A stretch of DNA of 64,000 nucleotides from Bedellia somnulentella (Eukaryota > Arthropoda > Insecta > Lepidoptera > Bedelliidae). Positions 35,501 to 44,995 of the stretch are shown here, piece after piece. The stretch lies in assembly GCA_963576735.1 (NCBI GenBank), contig OY755191.1, forward strand, positions 5,547,608 through 5,611,607. Reading direction: 5' to 3'. The notes below the pieces were generated by a model that saw only the letters and a program-made list of their open reading frames with translations, did not search any database and was not told the origin of the DNA. The position numbers were made by a program, and so were the translations under genes. The number at the start of each line of letters is the position of its first letter. Within the stretch, counting starts at the first letter, position 1.

Positions 35501-37734
35501 GATTTGAACATTAGTCGCTTGCACGATAACCGGTGTTCTACCCATTGAGCTATCACGTCGTCATTATTTACTAACCTTACTTATTATTATATTAGCTGCG
35601 TATTGTTGGCTTAGAAAAGCACTAACCCATTTCTTACTACGGGTGTCGTAAGATGGGTTTTGTCAAATTAGGGTTTTAAGTATTTTTGAAGTGATTTTTG
35701 AGCGATATGATACCCATTGCCAAGCATCCCTCTATTACAATTTCCCCCCTAACCTAACTACCAAAAGTGGCTAAGAAATTTCCAACTATGAATCTGCGGC
35801 TACCCCTATTTTGGGATTTATAGCAGCGATTATATATTTGTTTGTTATTATTATATCCAGCAGAGGGCAATATTTGTGTGATACATAAAAATTTTGCTGT
35901 GTAGTGTCGGCTTAGAATAGCACTACCCCATTTCTTCCGGTGGGTGTACGTAAAAGGCGACTAACGGTATTGGGGCTTTTAAGGGATTTTTGGGCGATGC
36001 GGTTGGAGACCCATCACCAAGAATCTTTATTTCACCATCTATTCCCCATGCACCTTTCAAAAGTGGCTAAGGAATTTCTGATTCCTTAGCTCTGGCTACC
36101 CCTTTCTTGGCATCGACAGCCGTGAATATATGTATGTATGTATGTATGTTTGTTATAAAAATGTTTGTTTCTTATTTTTGGATGTTATTTTAATGGGTAT
36201 TGAATATTATTAAATAAAATTATGGAAGAATAATTCTTGGTAAAAAATCTTTGGTAGACATATTAAACCTATATATTTTATTTCAGCTACTTTCACGGTA
36301 GTCATTTAAGAGCTACGAAGATGAGTTTCTTATAATAATTTAAATTCAAATTCTTTATTTGCATTTAACTTGTCATAATGATGTTACAAAGTTTTTTTTA
36401 GTACAAATGAGGACCCTGTAGGGCAATTACATACACACATATGTACTCAAGGCTGTAAGCCCCAAATGGTGGGTAGAGCGGAATATCAAGTCAGTTTTGG
36501 AAACTTCCTAAAGTGGCTGAGGATTCTCTACATTACTCAACAACGCGGCAAAAAGGTGGTTGGTGACATACATATCCAAAATATGAAACCCTAAGACAGA
36601 TCTAAAGAGAAATTGATTAATTTTTCTTTTAGCCGATTCAGCGCTGCCACGTTTTTGCAGTATTTGAGCTACTTAGGTTTTCTGGAGGCTTATAGATGGC
36701 CGAATGATACTCTTTACACAGCTGTATAGTTTCAAAGTAATACTAAAAGCTACGGCCTACCTCACACATTCGTGAATTCATACTATCTAGGCATTTAGTT
36801 GTACAAATTTAGTCGTGTTTGAATTGAAGGATTTTGCCGTTTAGAATTGTGATTGCGTCAACGCGCCTAAATTTAGATTACAATGGGAACTTTGTTTTAG
36901 GTCCTTCCCTTTGCAAATTTTTGCAAAAATAGAAAATAATTTGTTGGTTTATTATATTCAAAACTATACCTAAAACCATAACCCAACTTCATACAAACCC
37001 ACATGGCTGAGTTGTACTTAGTCATGTGACAGTGTATTCGTACAAAACGGCGATAGGCCTGCCCCCTATCACGTGAGTACACTGTCCATGCAAAACGTGG
37101 GTACTCTGAACACCAGGTGACAAAGTCACGTGATGTTCAGAAGTATTAGTACCTCTGCCAACCCCTTCGGGGATATTCGGCGTGAACGTTTATGTTTATG
37201 TTTTATGTTTATGTTTAAGGAATGCAAAAATATTTAAAACGTATAGCCTTGGTTGCGCTCATAGTATTACCTTATATGTGTTTACAATGAATGAATCGAT
37301 ATTTTATACATATATATAAGGATATAATGAATTTAATTTTGTTTAGCGGAATTTAATTTGTACAGCAGTTATTTAATTATTGATGTAACAAAAAAGGTTG
37401 AATGAAGATATTAATAGTTCATACCATCACGTACAAAACGCATAGTAAACCAATGTAGCCAATATGAATTACTTCTATTCATTAATATATTAGTCTGTAT
37501 ATAGTTATTATCCTAATTAGTTGTATTAATACTATAAATTTTATTTTAAGTTGAATCTATGATTCGCTCAATTTCGACTCGTGCGCCGCTTACATTCAAA
37601 CGTTATAAGCAAATAAATTGGATAAAGCATAAATATGCCATAAATATAGTTTGTTTTAATTATTAATTATTGCATCTCGAGGCCACTCATGGAATTATTT
37701 ATTTAAAATATTGAAAAACTTACCTTAGAAACAT
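17596..37734 (-). CDS. dys: dysfusion, bHLH-PAS transcription factor (11 coding exons)
   Basis: Coding exons in transcript order: 37724-37734, 25082-25266, 23016-23086, 22847-22936, 22250-22438, 20929-21113, 20627-20733, 19969-20119, 19286-19600, 18505-18668, 17596-17771. All introns are GT-AG and the join stays open for 547 codons plus TAA. Residues about 8-62 form the bHLH, with the family signature [19 protein letters not shown] and then [24 protein letters not shown] lies about 84-150 ([20 protein letters not shown]) and PAS-B about 205-315 ([35 protein letters not shown]). The C-terminal part is Tyr/Pro-rich and ends in a basic-Pro tail ([17 protein letters not shown]). In this family the protein is a nuclear factor that partners with ARNT/Tango; the fly gene controls tracheal fusion and leg joints. 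It is shorter than vertebrate NPAS4 (about 800 aa). The 3' acceptor of exon 2 is a CAGCAG tandem, so start 25266 or 25263 are both possible. Family assignment is strong; exon 1 is less certain. Confidence 0.93.
18697..18944 (-). repeat. SINE-A in dys intron 9
   Basis: Complete copy (ACATACATATACTCACGGC to CACTACACAGCA) beginning only about 25 bases upstream of the exon 10 acceptor (18669), next to its polypyrimidine tract. Confidence 0.88.
20192..20450 (-). repeat. SINE-A in dys intron 7
   Basis: Tail of irregular ACATACATATACATACATAC, ending CCGACAATACACAGA, 73 bases upstream of the exon 8 acceptor. Confidence 0.87.
21177..21285. repeat. Penelope-like tail fragment with internal inversion
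   Basis: 21180-21240 is the reverse complement of the Penelope tail at 10543-10600 (AAAGCCCGACGTTTC). 21250-21280 (TATAATGTGCAATCGTGAAA) matches 10610-10640 in the direct orientation. Confidence 0.6.
21395..22130 (+). mobile_element. DNA transposon remnant with TAA duplications (736 bp)
   Basis: Terminal inverted repeats: CACAAGGGAACAAAATTTAA at the left and CACAAGAGGACAGCATTTTT at the right (reverse complement), both then reading TTTTTGTTGCATGAAA. Flanked by TAA on each side (21392-21394, 22131-22133). Inside, 21591-21900 has a broken reading frame with [11 protein letters not shown] and later DDCYFCL-like remnants, a zinc-binding N-terminal type common in arthropod TE-like proteins. It fills most of dys intron 5. 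Confidence 0.68.
22179..22239 (-). mobile_element. SINE-C, 61-bp minimal copy beside a dys splice donor
   Basis: Flanked by TTTAACTTA (22170-22178, 22240-22248). Joins the AAATAAAGAATAAATAAAGG arm to AATAATCCCCACATAAGG and CATGAACAAAAAGAT. The right duplication is bases +2 to +10 of the exon 5 donor. Confidence 0.75.
23577..23825 (+). repeat. SINE-A in dys intron 2
   Basis: GCCGTGTAGTGTCGGCTTAG to AGCCGTGAGTATATGTATG; ATCGTAAGAGG subfamily. Opposite in orientation to the gene. A decayed fragment lies at 24427-24500. Confidence 0.87.
24600..24765 (+). repeat. SINE-B 3' half, decayed
   Basis: Recognisable by ATCACGTGAATG, GTGTGGGTACACTGAACATA and TCTGCCACCCCTT, in dys intron 2. Confidence 0.55.
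25082..25266 (-). CDS. dys: dys exon 2, whole bHLH domain
   Basis: A single exon carries the basic region, helix 1, loop and helix 2 (from [13 protein letters not shown] to VRKMNYFQQ). It ends one base into a codon at the donor GTAAGT (25081-25076). The upstream frame stays open for a few codons past the acceptor, but there is no ATG in it, so a further 5' exon is required. Confidence 0.95.
25886..26137 (-). repeat. SINE-A in dys intron 1
   Basis: ACATACATACATATACTCAC to CGACACTACACAGC, complete. Confidence 0.88.
26984..30014 (-). mobile_element. Complete hAT-like DNA transposon (3031 bp)
   Basis: Termini are TAGGGCGGAACATTTT on the left and, as reverse complement on the right, TAGGGTGGAACGTTTT (14 of 16 match). 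The element is flanked by an exact 8-bp duplication ACGTACAC (26976-26983 and 30015-30022). Removing the element and one duplication restores an ordinary SINE-A sequence, so the boundaries are certain. 8-bp duplications and TAGGG-type ends are hAT hallmarks. It carries one uninterrupted transposase gene and lies in intron 1 of dys, in the same orientation as dys. Confidence 0.93.
27307..29526 (-). CDS. hAT-like transposase, intact 739-aa ORF
   Basis: Single exon from a true ATG at 29526-29524 to TAG/TAA-type stop at 27307, 2.2 kb of the 3.0-kb element. Visible parts: a CxC-x5-CxC cluster (residues 123-133), a Lys/Arg-rich stretch (165-205), YFDGRKD (310-316) and [11 protein letters not shown] (383-393) as candidate catalytic Asp regions, then [10 protein letters not shown] (415-424), which fits the hAT CxxH motif, and HARWLT (508-513), which fits the conserved RW. 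Near the C-terminus [12 protein letters not shown] resembles the hAT dimerisation (hATC) block. The third acidic residue cannot be assigned by eye. The sequence is divergent from familiar hobo/Ac types. No frameshift or stop, so it may be recently active. Confidence 0.85.
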   Translation of the reverse strand: MTSTRQKLKCPIFGESADLKDNILPTYGNVMKFYECVRQDLKIRNNTTKEPTFLEIAEIVGTKIEELWIKSSIPIVTHKRVLQLLKNYRSKCNNLKKSLKKLTQEKLEKFRKQSRMLFDIAACKCKEFVSCTCLKEKKVPKEEQLFLEDQRTNRLMLIGRTDLTQTKKMQKRRLRAQKEEMGHTSITRIKGTLSTSNRLNRSVVRSNVDVVLPSCSSATDVLGTAETVVQVPTKLTDASLHSLTTVCDRYGVSDRAAAAIVSSVLCTTSNPNSEVQSTNIVDRMKLRRIRQKVREQILIEERVTEIPALYFDGRKDKTAKIVLKGSKRFKMIVQEEHISIIKEPGSVYVGYVVPTSGSSKDIERAIHSFLMTQNISPDSLIAVGCDGTNTNTGRVGGVIRLLEQRLSRPLQWIICLLHANELPLRHLFTYLDGPTAGPRSFGGQIGKALESCENLPLVNFEKIEGELPPQSSIDLSTDQRYLQEITTAVINGVCPHDILHRSPGKLSHARWLTRANRILRLYISTENPHQNLVILATFIVKSYAPVWFAIKTHSSCKDGSRHLWKLINSTRYLSDELLAIVDPVLNRNSYFSHPENLLLSMITDSQKHIRELAARRILKARQVNKNSVSRMFVVPKLNLNASSYTDLIDWQQNIHEPPILKNITDEQLQDLIENGGDAVLDFMRLPCHTQAVERSVKVVTEAALSVCNKTRREGFIKSKLASRKIMPKFETKKDFRYKM
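30198..30472 (-). repeat. SINE-A, long tail
   Basis: Seven ACAT units, TATATTCACGGCTATAGATC, GATCACCCGCGGGTAG, ending CACTACAGGGCA. Confidence 0.87.
31035..31200 (+). repeat. SINE-B 3' half with (TC)n expansion
   Basis: GGACACTGTCCAAGCAAAAC to GCCAAGCCCTACGGGGATAT. The usual ACAAAGTCACGTG stretch is replaced by about 12 TC units (31097-31119). Confidence 0.72.
31201..33570. other. dys intron 1 segment, no recognised feature
   Basis: AT-rich unique-looking sequence. Slightly GC-richer patches occur at 31600-31640 and 32430-32520 (CGGACATACGTCAGTCCGG, an imperfect palindrome at about 32457-32475). No exon with matching splice phase, repeat copy or RNA gene was seen. Confidence 0.4.
33571..33818 (-). 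repeat. SINE-A
   Basis: ACATACATACATATACTGAC to CACTACACAGC. Several private substitutions, including TGTCGAACACCCACGGG. Confidence 0.86.
34340..34485 (+). repeat. RTE LINE 3' end fragment
   Basis: GGAATAAAAGAGCATGCACG to CTGCCTACCCCAATGGGAAT, then GGGCGTGAGTATAAG with a TAAG-type tail. Confidence 0.75.
35204..35563 (-). repeat. SINE-B with 11-bp target duplication
   Basis: Flanked by TTATTTACTAA (35193-35203 and 35564-35574). Full-length copy: tail ATAAACATAAACATAAAC at left, tRNA-like head ending in CATTGAGCTATCACGTCGTC at right. Confidence 0.9.
35595..35845 (+). repeat. SINE-A, old decayed copy
   Basis: GCTGCGTATTGTTGGCTTAG to TTTATAGCAGCGATTATAT, with many changes and an internal deletion/duplication. 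Confidence 0.72.
35896..36150 (+). repeat. SINE-A, well preserved
   Basis: GCTGTGTAGTGTCGGCTTAG to CAGCCGTGAATATATGTATG plus further TATG units. About 50 bases from the older copy in the same orientation. Confidence 0.88.
36985..37222 (+). repeat. SINE-B, 5'-truncated
   Basis: Starts in ACCCACATGGCTGAGTTG and runs to the CCCCTTCGGGGATATTCGG terminus, followed by five TTTATG/TTATG units. Located 500 bases from the dys start exon. Confidence 0.85.
37724..37734 (-). CDS. dys: Candidate first coding exon of dys (11 nt, M-F-L + 2 nt)
   Basis: The minus strand reads ACAACATGTTTCTAAG followed by the donor GTAAGTTTTT. The ATG has the usual insect context (CAAC before ATG). The two leftover bases (AG) supply exactly the phase needed by the bHLH exon at 25266, giving [14 protein letters not shown]. 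This would create a 12,457-bp intron. It is inferred from phase, donor and start context only; no homology is possible over three residues, and an alternative 5' exon cannot be excluded. Confidence 0.6.
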
Positions 37735-38340
37735 GTTGTTGGTTTAAATTAATTTAGCTCCAAAAACACTTGAAATCACAATGTTCTATTAAACTGCATT
37801 TTATAAACTTAATGGTTCCATTATAATTAAAAAATAATTTTAAAATTAAAAAGTTCACTTTATTTTTTAATTAATGTCAATTAATATTGCGATGAACACG
37901 TGTTGACAGCGCGAACACTTAACTAATCATAAAAGATTCGTATTTGATTTTCGAAAACTGACAAGGCTTCGAATGTAAGGCTCTCGGCACTTCCGCGCCT
38001 GAGCACTTCGGGAGAGCGACTATAAAAAGCCACCACTAAACCTCTCTTTCCCTCGAGCCTTATTTTTTTTTTGTTTGAAATCTGTGCGCTCGCACCGCTT
38101 CCCATCGCATGGTGGGGCACACCTACAAATTCAGATTTACTTCAAATACTTCTAACTTCGTGCCCAAAAAACTTGAATTATTCTTTCATTTGAACTAGAA
38201 AAAACTGACTTTGGATATTGTCAAATAAGCTTAAATAAGGCGTTTGAGTGAAAGAGACGACAGCATTTTTGTTGGTAGTGATTTATCGCAGCATTGTGTG
38301 GGAACGGAACGGAGCGAGCGAGATGTAATGTACATAACTA
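37735..38340 (-). promoter_or_regulatory. Probable 5' UTR/promoter region of dys
   Basis: This stretch immediately upstream of the candidate start codon holds no repeat copy. On the minus strand it contains an initiator-like TCAGTT at 37962-37957 and a palindromic E-box ACACGTGT at 37896-37903. There is a more GC-rich patch at 37970-38110, and a TATAAAAAG on the plus strand at 38021. No single start site can be fixed from sequence, and the plus-strand TATA could belong to an unrelated transcript. Confidence 0.35.
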
Positions 38341-38590
38341 GGGATTAATGAGTCTGAGAGAGACGATGGTTGTTAACGTAATTACGATGATTTTAGCGTA
38401 AACGAAACGTTGCTGTAATGATTGGACGAAATGACAGTTATTGATATTGTCATTTGCGGAGCTCTCTGTGATTTGCCGACGGATGAATTTCAAGCATTTC
38501 AAAAGTTTTCCTTGTTTATTCTATTTCATTATTTGGTATAATCAAACTAGAAGGTTCTTAATTTGTATTCTGATTTCGTAAATACTAAAC

Positions 38591-38827
38591 ATACATACAT
38601 ACATATACTCACGGCTATAAATCCCTAGAAGGGGTAGCCAGAGCTAAGGAACTTGAAGTTCCTCAGCCACTTTTGGAATTTGCGTCGGGAAAAGATAGTG
38701 AAATAAAGGTTGTTGGTGATGGGTCTCCAACTACATCGCCCAAAAATCCCTTAAAAGCCCCAATACCGTTAGTCGCCTCTTACGTACACCCACCGGAAGA
38801 AATGGGGTAGTGTTATTCTAAGCCGAC
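38591..38827 (-). repeat. SINE-A with 10-bp target duplication
   Basis: Flanked by AATACTAAAC (38581-38590 and 38828-38837). The copy lacks the last eight or so 5' bases (stops at CTAAGCCGAC), showing that small 5' truncation occurs on insertion. Confidence 0.9.
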
Positions 38828-38837
38828 AATACTAAAC

Positions 38838-40770
38838 TATTTTTAATTTAATCATTAATCAATTATTAGTTTTTATTACCGCATTGTTAATTTTATACCA
38901 AAGGTAACAATGAAGTATTTATCCAAATATCTATGGCGTCGTTCAAAATATCCTCAGCTTTTAGTACTGTACATTTCTATAATTACTGTAATGATAAGAT
39001 ATTTCACACTAAAAATGGCAATAAATTTAAAGGTTTTTGAATAAAAATTTAATTATTTCCGTAACAAACGTAAAATTACATAAGCTTATTTCACAGCCTT
39101 TGTTCTAAAATTCTTAACAAATATAAAATTATACAGATGACTCATTGTAAATTTTATAATTACCCGTATAACTAAAATGCAAGCACCAAAATTTGAAGTA
39201 GGAGTCAAACCGGTGCGGTCATGTCGCCAAGCCCATATTAGTGTCAGATCGCAAACAGATTAAGGTTTTGTTTTACGCGTACTCCGGTAGCTTCCTTCGG
39301 GCAAAAAAACCTCCACAAAAGTGGAACGTAAGTTGATAAATTAAGTTATCGCTCGAGGTTGTTGCACGATGTCGATTTGATTAGGTGCTTTTTGGTGGGA
39401 AAGTTTCGAGAAATTTATGCGATTTTCGTTAACATAAATTTCTGAGTTGCTGAGTAGCGCTATAAATTGTCGTCTTGAAGTGTGACATGGCTAAGAATAT
39501 TATGTTAAAAATATGTTATTGATATAAATTTTGTATCATTGATATAAAAAACATATGTATACTTATAATATAACCTACTCTCGTACACGAGTAATGTGCT
39601 CTCTTTCCGTACGCGTGATCTAAATTATGCGGAGATTTTTACAGAAGTTTTATTTTCTCTTTCATTTTTACATAGCCTTAGTTATTGAATTCGAGCTACT
39701 AACAATATAACGATTTGCATGATCAATTTATATTTTATCTTATTAGTATCTTGAAGTATTAATACCGATGTACGATATTTATATGTTACGTACATCATGT
39801 TTTTTTTAATGTCTCGTAGTTTCATCTGATGTTTCAACCACCTATCCTTTATTTGTTACAATGGTATAAATATCAATCACTCTGGTTTCAAGGAGGTAAG
39901 GAATATGGAAAAAAATATAAATTGTGACATCCTATTTCAATAAATGTAACTCAAAAATTATAAGAATATATAATATATATATATATATAATATTTAAATA
40001 TATCTGAATTGTCAATTATTTCCGCGGTGTAGTTGACCATTATTTATAAAATTACAAATAATATTTATTAGTTGTGAGGTATTTGTAATGGTTGACGAAC
40101 AAGCCGAATCATTGCTTTATGAGGATATACTACCTGCATATGTAAAAGCTAATAAACATAACTCATTTCATTAAGGCATATTAATTGCTGATAAAGCAGT
40201 TGGCCACAAATTTATAGTTTTTACAAAGTGTACTCTTATGACGTTTTTTTTTAAGATTTGTATGTACGACAAAGTGTAGAGAGCTCAAGGAAGATTACGT
40301 AGAAGAATAAAATGATTTATTTATCAAAAAATCTGTGTTTATTCCAAAAGTCATGGACTTATTGACCCGCCCCCATACATTTAGGCTACTGCTGGCGTTT
40401 ACGCAGCAAAGACATAAACGCGCTGATTGAACTTAATTTTAAGATGATTCTAATATTTTGATTATAGGTATTCTAAAATATAACTTTACTTAACTTAATA
40501 TTATACATAACTTATCATATGATCATATTTCTGTATTAAAATTGTTTTGTGTTTGAGCGTCATGTTCAATATAAAGTGTTTATTTATGAAATAACTAGAA
40601 TAAATTTGTCAACAACAAAGAAAATGTTGTTTCATTTCTTTTAATGATAAGCATGTTATTGTTTACCCATAGAAATTGTCTTTCCACAAATAAATTGTTT
40701 ATTGAAAATCCTCCTTTCTCTTACTAAAAATATAAATAGCACTTTGATTTGTGTGGTCTTAATGACGATA
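38838..40770. other. No recognised gene or repeat
   Basis: AT-rich. Nothing coding. A (TA)n run lies at about 39970-39990. A unique GC-richer stretch at 39190-39350 ends in a donor-like GAACGTAAGT, but no partner exon was found. Confidence 0.4.
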
Positions 40771-40780
40771 GTTAATTCAA

Positions 40781-41141
40781 AGCGACATGATAGTCCAGTG
40801 GGTAGAACACCCGCCCGAAAAACAGAAGGGCGTGAGTTCCAATCCTGGGACGGGCCTACACCAATTTGTCTTTTCTAAAGTCATATGTGTGGTTAATTTA
40901 TCATGGTTGCTAACGGTGAGGGAAAACATCGTGAGGAAACCCACATGGCTGAGTTGTCATGTGACAGTGTATTCGTACAAAACGGCGATAGGCCTGCCCC
41001 CTATCACGTGAGTACACTGTCTAAGCAAAACGTGGGTACCTTCTCTGGAAACTAGATGGCGCTTGCCATGTGAGTTCAGGAGTATTGGTACCTCTGTCAA
41101 CCCCTTCTGGGATAAACGGCGTGAACGTTTATGTTATGTAT
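40781..41141 (+). repeat. SINE-B, variant body, 10-bp target duplication
   Basis: Flanked by GTTAATTCAA (40771-40780, 41142-41151). tRNA-like head GACATGATAGTCCAGTGGG with the full GAGTTCCAATCC B box. After GTGGGTAC it has CTTCTCTGGAAACTAGATGG instead of the usual TCTGAACACCAGG, so it represents a distinct subfamily. Confidence 0.9.
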
Positions 41142-41151
41142 GTTAATTCAA

Positions 41152-42514
41152 TCTTTATACATGTAAAAATGTATGTTTATAGCTACTTCTGGTAATTTTT
41201 CTCAAACAGGCCTCTTAAGTATATCAAATGTCATATTTTTTGTGTCTACCCTCTAAAGCGTCGATGTTTCGGGAACCGCCAGCTCATTAGCGCGCGGCGC
41301 ACGCGCACCTAAACTATGACACGTGCGAGCGCTTCAAGCACCCTTTGCCGCCTAGGTATAGGGTGTTGAAAACAATGTTTTTTTTATTATATTATTACTT
41401 ATAGATTCACATTTTATAAAGTTTAGAAATGGATTTAGAAACGCAATTTTTTTTACAAAAAATAATAGTCGTGTATAAATTGAATATTGCCGTCGCAAGG
41501 TTGTATATTTCTAAGATGTAGAAAATATAAGGATAGTACTATTCTTACGATAATATTAAAGACGAGCCTTGAATTATTGAATGACACCAATAAATAGCAT
41601 GACTTCTCACTTCACGATTTAGTTTTTCATCCATTTATTTATACTTTGAAAAACTATATTTTATTCTGATTGTACGTGTAACACTCCAATAGAAAATATG
41701 AAAGCTCTATATTACTACAAAATTTCCAATCTCTTCCCACATCATATTGGTGTCACTCTGTATAAAGCACCCCGCGGAGTAAATGGGTAGTCAGGGAGGT
41801 CCTGCAAAGCCTCCGGCATGACTCCCAAAATCACGTGCCGGCCACAAACGCTAATGTAAACAATAGACAAAAGCACCGACCAAACTATTACTGTGACCGC
41901 TGCCGCAGGTAACGTTTTTAAATCGACATGTTTTTAATTAAATTTTGATTTCTTTATAAAAGCTCTTATTATTGTTTTTTTACCAATGTAATAGTATAAA
42001 TCTGTGATAAACTTAAATTTAATTTATACGTCAACTTAACATGAATGAGGTAAAGTTTTGCATACACAAATATAATTTTCTTTCATGGGTTACATTCTTT
42101 CTTATTCTACATGGTATTATTCTTATTCCACTGTGTGAAATCTCCAAAAAAGTAGTTCCCTAGTGTCTGTTAATTATATTTATTGGTTTTTATATGATTA
42201 TATGATTAAGGGTTTCGTCTCTACCTTGGAAGCAGGTTAAGACTTAGCAGTCCAAATAAATTAAATATATTTAGATGGTTGTCTTGTACATAGAAGTAGC
42301 AGCACAGTAATATATAACATAATAAAACATGGAATAAAATAAATGAAGCACTAGTTATTTGTTCGAGTTGCACGAGTTACTAGTTATTTGATCTTTTTTC
42401 ATTTGTATTTATTTTATAGGTAACATCAGTATTATTGTACTAATTGCTATGGCTTTTTTAATATCTTTATAAATATATGTCCTTCATAAAGGAAAAAGAA
42501 CACAAGGAAAAAAT
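41152..42514. other. No recognised gene; two GC-richer patches
   Basis: Patches at 41255-41360 (GCGCGCGGCGCACGCGCACC) and 41770-41915, the latter ending GCCGCAG followed by GTAACG, could be non-coding first exons or promoter sequence on the plus strand. No open frame or partner splice site supports a gene. Confidence 0.25.
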
Positions 42515-42527
42515 TCATACCTGTGGC

Positions 42528-42735
42528 TAATAAATAAAGGAAAGAAAAATTTCGGCACAGGCGGGAATCGAACCCGCGGCCTCGGGTATACGCCCCCGTC
42601 GTCGCTCTGCCAATTGAGCTACTGTGTCAATGGCAAAAATTGTGGGTTCGATTCTCGCCTGTGTCGAAATTTTTCTTTCCTTTATTTATTAGTAATAATC
42701 CCCACATCAGGTTTTCATGAACAAAAAGAATTAAA
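42528..42735 (-). mobile_element. SINE-C, 208-bp fold-back copy
   Basis: Flanked by the exact 13-bp duplication TCATACCTGTGGC (42515-42527 and 42736-42748). Arms 42528-42575 and 42644-42691 (48 bp) are inverted copies with two mismatches. The tRNA-like core is at 42554-42628. The right end is again CATGAACAAAAAGAATTAAA. It lacks the GCCAGTGCGAAATTC block. Confidence 0.88.
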
Positions 42736-43146
42736 TCATACCTGTGGCGTTATGTCGATTTGAGCCACAAACCCAGCAATATCAGACGGTTGATCACAAT
42801 TCGGTCTCTACTTGGAATAGTAACGTTATCATACAAAGGTGCACTGGTTTTCGGTAATTTGGCCCTAAATACTCCATTAGATGTCATCTCTTACCTTTAT
42901 GACAAGAATAAAAGATTTTAAGGCGCTTTGTTTGCTGGCTGCTCATCTTTTGTAGATAAAACTCATTTTTATGTTCTTTAATTCTTATTAAAATCATCTT
43001 TGTGTTGATAAGCCATGTAGTTGAGAATGAAAAAAGTTACTTTTGGTTTTCATTAGGATAATTATATATGAAAATTTTTACGACTATTTATTTGTGATTT
43101 ACACAACAAGGAGTATTTTTATCAGCTACTACTGATATTTTCAATT

Positions 43147-43345
43147 CATATACTCACGGCTATAAATTATAGTTTTTTTAAAATCCCTTAACGGGATAGC
43201 CAGAGCTTTGGAATGAGAGATTCCTCAGTTAAACATACAATACAAATACTCACGCTATTAGTTCCTATCAGGGTGGGCAGAGACTACCGGTAGCCACTTC
43301 GTACGATCCTGGAAAACCTCTCGGAGCTTCATCTGCATTCATCGA
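43147..43345 (-). repeat. SINE-A fragment followed by RTE LINE fragment
   Basis: 43147-43228: TATACTCACGGCTATAAAT to GAGATTCCTCAG with a 15-base insertion. 43245-43345: CTCACGCTATTAGTTCCTATC and CACTTCGTACGATCCTGG, the RTE end. Confidence 0.7.
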
Positions 43346-44258
43346 TCTAATTCAAACTGTTAGTCGAACAATTATAGTTTTTTTAAAATAATTGATAGCT
43401 ATTTTGAATTAGGAAAAACGCATGCCATTCCATTTAGTTCTTCAGGTGAATATAAATGTTATACTACTGTGTAGTATAATCGTAGAATAGCATTAACAGG
43501 CTATGTTCTCTCTTGTATTCATCTTGAGTTTTCATGCGAAAAATTAGACACAAATTATTTAATTCATTTTCACATTCTCAACTCAACCACGAAATTCAGC
43601 TAAATTTATGTTTTACTCAAAAATAGGATTTTTTATTTTGATTATCCCTATTTATATTACAAATACGATACAATGATATTCATTTCCAAATGTCGTGTAA
43701 ACCTATAAAAGTTATTTACAACGAAATTATTGCTTTTATATTTCTCTTCATTTAATATTAGTTGTTTAAGCTGTTGATGTTCCAGATTTAATAAATAAAT
43801 AAATGCTAATCGTATAAAACTAGTTCATTTCATTTTCATTTCACTCGTTCATCATTCAAGCGCAAATATAAAAACGGTCAGGTAGGAAAATTGTTTGAAG
43901 TATTTCTTTGAAGCTTTGAACTGAAAACAATGGCCTACTAATGAGTGGCACGCTTTGACGAATACAGAACATTTCGTGATGACTGTCCAGTAGAAGATAT
44001 AATATATTTGGTACACACGCTAACTATTATTCAGTATTCAGCTCACTGTAACGGGATATCTCAAATAGGTGTATTACTTATCAATTATGCTGTTTCATGC
44101 GCAACAAACTCAAATACTGAACTAATTTGAACTAAGAATTTGGTAGTAAATATGCAAATAAAACGACAATACAATTTCGCCCCAATCAAACTAATCTATA
44201 CTATCAGCACAAAAATTGTTTGTGTATTATGTATTATATCATTTGGTGTTCATAAATG

Positions 44259-44445
44259 CCGTGTAGTACCGGCTTAGGGTGTCGTTAGAGGCGACTAAGG
44301 GTAAGTGGTTTTTGGGCGCTGTGGTTGGAGACGACCAACGATACTTTATTTTTACCATCTCTTCCCTTATAAACTTCCAAATGTGGCTGAGAAGTTTCTA
44401 TCTCTGAAGCTCTGGCTACCCCTTTTTGTAATTTATGGCCGTATG
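44259..44445 (+). repeat. SINE-A, internally deleted
   Basis: GCCGTGTAGTACCGGCTTAG jumps to GTGTCGTTAGAGGCGACT and runs to TTATGGCCGTATGAAT. Confidence 0.78.
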
Positions 44446-44754
44446 AATACGCTACTACAAGGATACTTATTAAAGCTAGTAAAATTATAGCATGCAGTGC
44501 ACAAACTACTTTAAAATAGCGGCAAACATAGAAGTATTCTTCCGAACTCTAGTTTTACGATGCATTGTATCGCGCAGGTGGTCTGACTATGATTGAATTG
44601 ATGACAGCAGCGGTTCCGAAATGCTTACGGTGTAGCTTATAAACCGAGTGACCTTAGTACTAAGCAGGTATGAAAAGGTCATTACTTTTGATCTTGCTTG
44701 CTTGAGTCATATTTGCTGTGAACCTTAGAATGACACTACCCCATATTTTTGATC

Positions 44755-44995
44755 ATACATACATATACTCACGGCAATAAATCTAAGGGTAGCCAGAGAT
44801 TTGTAATGAGAAATTCCTCAGCCACTTTTGGAAGTTGAGTGGGGAAAAGATGGTAATAACAAATAATTGTAAGTGACGGGTCTCCAACCACACCCAAAAA
44901 TCTCTTACAAAGCCCCTTTACCCTTAGTCGCCTCTTAAGATCACCCACGGGTAGAAATAGGGTAGTGAAGTAGCACTACACTATACAGCATAGCA
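44755..44995 (-). repeat. SINE-A
   Basis: ACATACATATACTCACGGCA to a damaged 5' end (GTAGCACTACACTATACAGC). Confidence 0.83.

Noticed and set aside
43945..44130. Frame with EYRTFRDDCP resembling the last exon of the Kazal-like genes
   Set aside because: No acceptor with a polypyrimidine tract in the right phase and no matching cysteine-bearing exon upstream. Similarity of about ten residues could be chance.
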